Positions 56,445-64,000 of a stretch of 64,000 nucleotides of DNA are shown in pieces (positions within the stretch are counted from its first letter, which is position 1; the number at the start of each line of letters is the position of its first letter). The notes below the pieces were generated by a model, which saw nothing but the letters and a program-made list of their open reading frames with translations, was not told the DNA's origin and made no database searches. The stretch covers positions 17,183,292-17,247,291 of the forward strand of contig NC_056739.1 in the NCBI RefSeq assembly GCF_019279795.1. The letters are read 5' to 3'. The translations under genes and the position numbers were made by a program. The stretch comes from Protopterus annectens (taxonomy: Eukaryota > Chordata > Ceratodontiformes > Protopteridae).

Positions 56445-57450
56445 CTATCGGAACAGACTCTTGAGAACAGTGAAACCAAAGTTGGCATGGTTTCTGGAGG
56501 CCATATCCAATTTGTAATGTAAAATGAAGGTATGAGGAGAAGCCCAAGTGGCTGCTGCACAAATGGAATCTATTGGCAGCCTGTCCTGAAAAGCTACAGA
56601 TGTAGCTAATGCCCTAGTTGAATGAGCTCTAGGTCTCGAAGGCAGTTTTTGATGTCTGATTTCATAGATGAAGGTAATTATAGAGGTAAGCCATCTTGAA
56701 AGGGACACTTTAGTAACTGGAAGGCCCAATTTCCCTTCTGCATAAGACAGGAAAAGCTGATCAGATTTCCTGAACTGTTTAGTCCTGTCTAAATAATATC
56801 GAAGTTAGCGGTGAACATCTAGAAAATGTAACTTTTGTTCCGACCTGTTGGAATAGTCAGGGAAGAAGACAGGGAGATCAATCGTTTGGTTCAGGTTTGT
56901 CTCAGAGGAAACCTTAGGTAAGAAGGATGGATTAGTCCGGAGGGACACCCTATCTTTGTGGAAAACTAAGTAAGGAGGACAACTGCACAGAGCATGAAGT
57001 TCAGATACCCTTCTAGCTGAAGTTATGGCTACTAGAAAAAGTGTTTTCCATGAGAGCAACTTAAGAGGGCATGAAGCCGCTGGTTCGAAGGGGGGGAGAA
57101 TCAAGGATGCCAGAACCAAATTCAAGTCCCACTGAGGTGGGGATCTTTGATTGGGGGCTTGAGCAGAAAAACACCTCTTAAAAAGGCTTTGCAGAACTTA
57201 TGGGACATGATACTGGAGTCTGAGACACCTACATGAAAATTAGATATAGCAGCTAGTTGTACTCTAATTGTAGATGAAGAAGAGCCTAAATGAAAGAGCT
57301 CTGCCAGAAAGTCTAGGATAGACTGGATAGGTGCAGTGAAGGGGTCTATATTTTTTTATGCTGCCCAGAAGGAAAAACGTTTCCACTTACTATTATAAAT
57401 CTTCCGGGTAGAAGATTTGTGAGAGGCTATCAGGATGTTTCAGACAGAAT
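56445..57450 (-). pseudogene. DIRS tyrosine recombinase (element H), one stop in the core
   Basis: The two main pieces (57125-56805 and 56729-56445) are in one frame and are separated by a TAA where I has Gln in HRQLRYYLD. TSARRVSELHAL with the first Arg is near 57000-57035, AHSTRALA with HxxR near 56615-56640 and TFILHYKLD with Tyr near 56505-56530. The N-terminal part (57440 to 57130) is in other frames. Confidence 0.88.
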
Positions 57451-57471
57451 GAGAGAATAAGGGAAGCCTGG

Positions 57472-59480
57472 CTAGGGTAGGAATTGGAGAAACCACACTG
57501 TGAGGTTGAGAGAATGAAGGGAGTGGTGCAGCTGGCCCGACTGGTGGGTCAACAGATCTGGCACCGGGTCCAGATGCCAAGGCTGCTCCAACAGGTAATG
57601 ATGGAGGAATGGAAACCATATCTGTCGAGGCCAGTAAGGGGCAATGAGGATCATTGTAACTCTCAAGGCGATAGCTTTCTGAATTAATTGAGATATCAGT
57701 GGAAAAGGGGGAAAAGCATACAGAAGTCCCCAGGGCCAATCGTGGACTAGAGCGTCTCTGGTGGGATGGCCTGGTAACGGGAAGAGAGTGAAGAAGTCGT
57801 GACACTTGCTGTTTTGGGGAGTAGCAAAAAGATCACAGCAAGGCTGGCCCCATCTTTGGAAGACTTCTTCCAGCACTGATTTCTTTAGAGACCACTCGTG
57901 GGGCATGAGAATGGCCCTGCTCAACTTGTCTGCAATCACGTTGGACTTCCCGGGAATGTGCGTTGCTATCAGAAAATGCTGAGAAGAAATCGCCCACTGC
58001 CAAAGTCTGAGTGCCTCCCGACATAAGGGGTAGGATCTCGTTCCGCCCTGTTTGTTGATGTACCACACTACGGACATGTTGTCCGTCTGAATTACAATAG
58101 TCCCCGTGGGAAGAGAGTCCTGAAGGGCTTGCAACGCTAAAAGCACTGCTCTCATCTCTAAGACATTTATGTGCAAGTGGCACTCGAAAGGTTGCCACGT
58201 GCCCTGGACTGTCCTGCCCTGATAATGCCCCCCCACCCGATCAGGGAGGTATCCGTTGTCACCGTGGCGACTGGGTGGGATAAATGAAAGGTCTGCCCTG
58301 GAGAACCTGAGGTGATGTGATCCACCAAGACAGGTGATTCTTGCATGATTGAGTTATTAATATGATGTGAGACATCGGGAGCTGTTGGAAGGACCATTGA
58401 GTAAACAGCATCCATTGGAGGATCCTCATGTGGAAACGAGCTAAGGGGAGAAGGGTGATAGTAGCTGCCATGAGTCCTAATACCTTCAAGACTACCCTGG
58501 CTTTGACCTTGTTGCATTGTAATAGAAGGTAAACTTGTTTGCGGATATCTAACACTCTTTGCTCTGTAAGTCTGGCGGAAAGATTGAGTGTGTCTAAGGT
58601 GGCGCCTATAAAGGTAATAGATTGACAAGGCGACAAGGCAGATTTTTTGAACTTTATTGAAATGCCTAGAGCTTGGCAAGTTTGGATGGTGAAGTCTCTG
58701 GATAGAAGCAGTTGATGTCTGGTGGTGGCGGTAAGGAGCCAGTCGCCTAAATATGGAAACACCTGGAATCCTTGACGTCTCAAGTGAGCCACGACCACTG
58801 CCATGCATTTGGTAAACACTCGGGGGGCTGTAGTGAGACCAAAGGGCAGGGCTCTGAACTAGTAGTGACTGGCTCCCAGCCTGAAGCGGAGAAACCTCTT
58901 GGAGCATCTGTGCATTTTGATATGGTAGTACGCATCCTGAAGGTCTATCGAGCACATCCAACTGTCCTGACCCAAGAAGAGTAGAATGGACTGTAGCGTG
59001 ACCATCCGGAATTTTGTTTTTTGATATAATTGTTTAACTTGCTGAGATCCAGTATAGGTCTCCAGTCCCCTGTTTTTTTTGGTACCAAAAAGAATTTGGA
59101 GTAGATTCCGGATCCTTGCTGGTCTGCTGGGACTGACTGGATAGCTCTTTTTGATAGCAGCTTTGATATTTCTAGTGCTGCTTGTTCCCTTAGACTGGGT
59201 GGAACGTCTGGAAGGGATCCTTTGGGTTGGGATGGGATGTGAATAAAGGGAATTTTGTAACCCTCGGATATGATTGACTGTACCCATTTGTCTTGGGTGA
59301 GGGAAAGCCAGGCTTTTGGGTACAGTGATAATCTTCCCCTGACTACCTCCGAAGGTGGACAGCCGGGCAGTTCCTCAGGGATGCTGAAAGGGTTTATCAG
59401 AGAAAGTTTCTCTGCTACCTTGGTTTTGCGGACCTCCTCTGCCTCTAGGGCAGCGTCTATTGTTATTCCCCCCCTCTGCC
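57472..59480 (-). pseudogene. DIRS pol: RT-RNase H-MT-like (element H), YLGD in place of YLDD
   Basis: RT open pieces 59287-58859 (CSIDLQDAYYHIKMH) and 58819-58259 (KCMAVVVAHLRRQGFQVFPYLGDW). At 58745-58747 the codon is GGC (Gly), so the first Asp of the catalytic YxDD pair is lost. RNase H and the MT-like domain are open as 254 codons (58236-57472), with NVLEMRAVLLALQALQD, TDNMSVVWYINKQGG, CCDLFATPQNSKC, LYAFPPFPLI and IAPYWPRQIWFPFL. Confidence 0.9.
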
Positions 59481-59505
59481 TCTACACGGGAATCGACCTT
59501 GTGCG

Positions 59506-61629
59506 TCAAGATGAGACTCCCTGAGGTTTGCGAAACCACATTTTTCCTCCCCTCTGACCTTTTGGATAAGGTCTAGAAGGGGTAGAAAAATGGACTCCCA
59601 TGGCAGAGAGAGTCTTACCTTCCACCTCGCACCTAGTCAATGTATCCTTCACCTGAGGACCAAACAATGTTGAGCCATCAAAGGGGGAATTGGTGAAGGA
59701 CGCCTTGAAAGGGTCCGCAAAATTGCAAAGCTGCATCCAGGCGTGACGTCGTAAAGCTACACCTGTGCCTGCGGCCCTACTCGCCCCATAAGCAGCATAT
59801 GAGATAAGCCGCATGGAGGAGTTAACAATCGAATTCAGGGTTGCCAACTGGGAGTTCATTTTGTCTTAGAACCCCTCAGCTGTTGGATCCTGTATAGCCT
59901 CACCCATATCTTTGAGCAAATCTCTCTGGAGACGGGTGAAGTGACACAAGTAGTTCAGCGACCGCATTGAAAAGGTCGCTGATGAAAACATCCGCTTACC
60001 GTACCTGTCCATGGCCCTAGACTCCTTATTAGGAGGATGGACAGGTACCGAAGGATCGGCTAACTCCTTCTTAATGGCTGCGGCCACCACCATGGCATCA
60101 ACAGAGACACCTTTAGATAGAAACTCTTTCTCCTTAGGGGCAGTAATAAATTTTGATGGCCTCCTTGGGGTAGGTTCCACTGAATCAGGGGACGTCCAAG
60201 CCTTCCTTGCCACCACTTTCATAAGGGGGTCAAAGGGAGGGGACACCCAGGAGGTGGAAGGGCGGGAGCCAAACGCCTCAAGGTAAACTGACTCGTCCTC
60301 TGAAGGGTTAAGGGCGGGCCAGTTCCCCCTCTGTTTCAGGATTTCAAGGATGTTAGCAAAGGAGACATCCTCAGAGGGGGACCGAGGGGAACCTTCAGAT
60401 TCCTCCAAGTCAGTGTCAGAGGTGATAGACTCAGGGGAGTCAATGTGCTTCCTCTTGCACTGTCTCTTCCAAGGGGGTTCTCCTACTGGATCAGGAGAGG
60501 CCTCGGAAGAGGAGGAAATTCCCAATGGGGAAACCTGAGGAGTTGGCTCTCTGCGGTCTGATACAAGGGGATGGGTAGAAATCACCGCAGGCACTGAAGA
60601 GGGAGGAGCTGACGGAGCCGACTGTGGGGTAGGCACTGGATCTAGCACGCTCCGCATGACCTCGAAGGCGCCCCCATCAGGCAAGGCCGGAGGTCCCCAC
60701 TCTGAGGAGACAAGGACCCCCCCCCCGGCACCGACAGGGATGGCTCCGAGGCCGATGTCGGAGCCGAACTCACCAGCATCGACGCTCCGAGAGGGAGAAT
60801 GGGGTTGGACAAGGGTCCGATGCCACTCGCCCCCTCGGAGTCGACGAGGGAAGCTCGGCGCCGAGATCCCTCCAATGAGGAAATCAGAGCAGACGACGGA
60901 GCCGAAAGGGAAGGTATTGGCTCCGAAGCACCGACAGCCACTGCTTCGATGAGCCCTGGCTACGAACTCAAAGGAGTCGGAGGAGGAATAAAGTCAGGGA
61001 TGGAAATAGCCGCTGACTGTTGAGTAGGGCTATGCAGCATTTGGGCCAGTGCCTTGGACTTGAGAAGTCTACTCACCACCCTTTGTAAATCATGGTCGGA
61101 CAGCCTGGAGGACCGAGAGGAATGAGACCTATGGCTCCGTTCCGATAGAAGAGGGGATCCCGGAGCCGAATGGATGGAGCCGATGGAAGGGGACCTAGAC
61201 CTCTTCTTTGAAGGTGGCTCTGATAAGCCTATCAGAGCCAACTGAGTCTTGTCAACCTCGGCTCCAGCCAGAGCCGAGGTGATGGTATGAGATTTGGAAA
61301 CATCGGCTCCAGACGGAGCCGATGTCGAAGCCGTTTTAGTGTTTCCAGGGGACGGCTCTGAAACTGGAGCCGACGGTCTGGAAGTCTTAGAAGGCTTCCC
61401 CGACGCAGACTGGGTCGGGGGGCCTTTAGGCTTTAACAAGCCACGTAGAATCAACTTATTTTTGTGTTCCTGCAGGACTCTAGGGCTGAATGCATGGCAC
61501 ACAGCACGAGTCCTGCAGGTGCAAAGGTCCCAGGCAATATACACAAGAAGTGTGACCATCTGTCAGAGACATTTTCTGACAGCACGAATCACACTTCTTG
61601 AAGCCTGAGACCTTGGAGTCTTTAGACAT
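59506..61629 (-). pseudogene. DIRS gag (element H), disrupted
   Basis: Start at 61629 (MSKDSKVSGFKKC). The metal-binding-like module is intact until a deletion after QDSC near 61505 shifts the frame. Ser/Ala/Pro repeats (APSGAD, ALAGAE), KKRSRSPS, and SERSHRSHSSRSSR follow. Later pieces are 60684-59866 (272 codons: KRQCKRKH, SDTDLEESEGS, STSWVSPPFDPLMKVVARKA, capsid-like helices) and 59859-59506, separated by a stop. The RGG tail lies near 59440-59480, outside the open frame. Confidence 0.87.
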
Positions 61630-62089
61630 CCTAAAAGCTGAGTGAAGAAAAACACAAACACCACACACAGACACACCCTTAAGCAAAATAAAAATCTAGT
61701 CACACTGAAGGACTAGGGGAAGGAGAGGGAGAGGGCCAAAGGCCTAAAAGTTAAGAAGGGAATAAAAAGGGAATTCTAACACAAGAGGGGACCCGATTTA
61801 AACTAATGGAATACTTTAAATAAAAACTATACTAAATGGAAAAAAATAGGGGTTGAAATTGAAGTTTCTGAACAAGAAAACTTACTAACCTGCCAGAGCC
61901 GGTAGAAGAAGCACCTCGTCAGCTAAGCGGCAAACGACATCTGAGTAGTTACCGCCTAGCATTGTGGGATATAGGGGAGCCTCGAGCCGGTGGAATTAGC
62001 TCTCGAGCTTTAGTATTGGCCGAGTCGGAGCCGAGGATCGGCTCCGAACCCATCCAGCAAGAATGAAGGCGAGATTGACAACTTAACAT

Positions 62090-63215
62090 TATTACTTATA
62101 GGTGAAGACTGAAATTTGGTTTGCAACGGTGAAAATGTGCCTGGGGGCCTAGACGGGAAAATATAACAAAGGAGGGTAGATTTGTAAAGAATCTTATAAA
62201 AATGTTTGGCATGCAAGATGTGAATACAGTACTAGGAGTTCGGAGTGAATTTACATATTATTCTCCAAGATACAAAAACTGGGCTAGGCTAGATAGAATT
62301 TATATCTTACAGGAACATGTGCATTTAATTGAAGGTCTTGAAATGCGCCCAATAAATATTTCAGATCATGCGCCAATAATAACTAAAATAAAAATGCAAG
62401 ATAATGAAATAAAAGTGAGACATTGGCACTTTCCCACCTATCGGTTAAAAAGAGAGGAATTTAAGGAATGGGATTTGGAATTAATTCAGGGCCTACGAGA
62501 GAAGATAAAAAATTCCTCTGAAAATATAGCTAGGGGGTGGGATAAAATTAAAGTGGAGTTTAAAACTAGGGTGGAAATAAAGGAAAGGGAGATATGGCTA
62601 AGAAGTAACAAAAATTATTTAGAGGGACTGACAAATGTTAAAGTATTGCAAAATAGTGGGAATCTCTCAGAATAAGAAAAGGAGCAACTGCAGAATGCTA
62701 AACAGAAAATAAGGGACTACCTCGATAATATGCATGAGTTTAGAACGATTGCTGTTAAGCAACTGTTTTTGATAATAATTCTAGAGCACAAAAACTGTTA
62801 AGACAATGACTCAGGCAATAGAAACTGGAAAGGGCGGTCATCAAGCTTAGGGAGCCTATAACAAGGAAGATAAGAGATCCTGTAGAAGTATTAGAAATAT
62901 TTCAAAAATTTTATAAAAGTTTGTATAAAGCACAGAAACCTGGAAATCAAGAAAAGGTACAAATGGAAATGTTTATGGAAGAATTAAATATGGCAAGGTT
63001 AGAGGTCGAAGAGGCTCAATTACTAACAGGATAGGAAGAGATGAGATAAAAATGGCTATGTATAGCCATTCTACAGGAAAGTCCCCAGGAATAGATGGCA
63101 TTCCAGTGGAAGTTTGGAAGCTAGGAGGGAAAAAAACAGATAAAGACCTGAAAGGTTTTAACAGTATTTTAAGAGGAGGAGAAGTACCAGCATCCTGCAA
63201 GAATGTCTTTTTCAA
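62090..63215 (+). pseudogene. L1 copy 2 ORF2: end of endonuclease and start of RT, decayed
   Basis: Continues the L1 after H. The open part 62202-62675 includes RLDRIYI and the ISDHAPI motif of the L1 endonuclease (SDH), followed by the Lys/Glu-rich linker. Stops follow. Near 63052-63130 the frame reads STGKSPGIDGIPVEVWK, the start of the L1 RT. Similarity fades after about 63215, so most of the RT is missing. Confidence 0.8.
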
Positions 63216-63584
63216 ACTCCTTAGATACTTTCTGTTTAGACTCCCCTCCATTAGGGTATTTCTAGCTTTTTATTTCTTGAACCAAACATATTCTCCACAG
63301 AATCTTTCAACCTAAAAGAGTAGTGTACAATTTATTTGTACTACCCACCAAACTTACTTGATTGCTTTTTCCTCAGTGGTTGCACACAGGTTTCCTCTGG
63401 CTCTGCCTACCTGAAGCCCCTTCCCCCTCCCCATTCCATCAGTAACCTATCCCACTACACCATAGCTTTTAAAGAAGGCTGGCGCCATTTCCAAGCAATC
63501 CTTTAGAAGTCCATCATACTCATGGTGTTCTAGGTGAGTTTCAAATGTTATGTTACTCTACAGTTATTTAGCCATGTGAAGAAA
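63216..63584. other. Unassigned sequence between L1 and DIRS element J
   Basis: I see no gene, repeat or motif here. It may be host sequence or a very old repeat. Confidence 0.4.
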
Positions 63585-64000
63585 ATAGAAGTTATGTTCT
63601 TACCATAACGTTCCATGTTAGTTGTCTTCTTCTCGCCTTCTTCTTGCTGGATGGGTTCGGAGCCGGCCTCGGCTCCGACTCGGCCACTCTAAAAGCTCGA
63701 GAGTTGGTTCCACCGGCTCGAGGCTCCCCTTATATCCCACAATGCTAGGCGTGAGTTACCTCAGATCTCGTTTGTAAGCTAACCCCAGCTTATAATAGTA
63801 TCAGAATAACTATAAACAAAGTCCACCTCTAAAACCAGGGAGAAAGAAGGGTGACCTACATCCTGATCCAGGAAATATGCACAACAGCATATGCCTAAGA
63901 AAGAGGTGGTAGAAAGAGAGGTCACAATCACAACTCCTCTAGGTCTGTCCAGGCCAGGGGGAAGGAGGGTGGGAAGAAGAAGGCGAGAAGAAGACAACTA
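63585..64000 (-). mobile_element. DIRS element J (family 1), 3' end; continues right of the window
   Basis: Begins AT plus AGAAGTTATG at 63587. The 3' ITR, nearly the same as that of A (GGAGCCGGCCTCGGCTCC hairpin, CTCGAGAGTTGGTTCCACC), runs to about 63775. The ICR starts near 63973 and the window ends inside it. Confidence 0.9.

Larger units (their letters stand above)
55924..62089 (-). mobile_element. DIRS element H (family 1), full length, inserted in L1 copy 2
   Basis: 6.2-kb element from TA (55924-55925) plus AGAAGTTATA at 55926 to AACTTAACAT at 62089. Joining 55923 to 62090 restores an L1 endonuclease frame (GGA ATA TTA CTT ATA GGT) if the TA is assigned to H. 3' ITR 55926 to about 56110; 5' ITR about 61925-62089. 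Confidence 0.93.

Noticed and set aside
63216-63584. Continuation of the L1 RT domain
   Set aside because: After the SPGIDGIPVEVWK segment no RT motif (such as FxDD) can be followed; left unassigned.
1-64000. CRISPR arrays, tRNA or rRNA genes, host exons
   Set aside because: No regularly spaced repeats with unique spacers exist; the dyads are clustered but not CRISPR-like. The only tRNA-like sequence is the SINE head. No conserved non-transposon protein was seen.

Overview
The window is a stack of transposable elements from a vertebrate genome. No host gene, tRNA, rRNA or CRISPR array can be supported. DIRS-type tyrosine-recombinase retrotransposons, a Penelope-like element with a GIY-YIG domain, L1-type LINEs, a class I endogenous retrovirus and a tRNA-derived SINE occur together. 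That mix suggests a large, repeat-rich non-mammalian vertebrate such as a caecilian, salamander or lungfish. The organism is an inference only.

Ten DIRS copies (A to J here) are all on the minus strand and form two families. Family 1 (A, G, H, I, J) has ITRs with TCGGAGCC/GGCTCCGA hairpins and 5' termini reading ATGTTAAG. Family 2 (B, C, D, E, F) has 5' termini reading (A)TCTGATG and clusters of TACCA..TGGTA dyads in its 5' leader. A full copy reads, in its own sense: 5' ITR, leader, gag (cysteine/histidine module, SR-rich and Ser/Pro/Ala-rich region, capsid-like region, RGG tail), pol (RT, RNase H, MT-like domain), overlapping YR, internal complementary region (ICR), 3' ITR.

The elements are nested. 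1-2707: F, inserted in the recombinase gene of C. 2708-7023 and 36598-37627: C. Inside C lies B (7024-36597 in five pieces). Inside B lie A (8906-15112), an ERV (17006-26130), a Penelope-like element (27119-28487) and D (29961-36361). 37628-37819: the 5' ITR of E, into which C went. 37820-38287 and 50806-51060: an L1 3' end interrupted by G (38288-38496 and 44836-50805), which carries I (38497-44835). 51061-55923 and 62090 to about 63215: a second L1, with a SINE between its ORFs and H (55924-62089) inside its endonuclease region. 63215-63584 shows nothing recognisable. 63585-64000: the 3' end of J.

Nearly every gene is broken. The best preserved are the recombinase of I, which is open and carries the R, HxxR and Y residues, and its pol, which has a single visible stop. 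The ERV has 698-bp LTRs about 3% different, a 5-bp target duplication, gag, pro and pol in partly shared frames, and a gamma-type env, all disrupted. In all six DIRS copies with both ends and ICR visible, the ICR spells the element's own 3' end, a copy-specific dinucleotide, then its own 5' end. The same dinucleotide, complemented, sits at that copy's 3' terminus. This fits a circular-junction model and fixes the element ends to the base.
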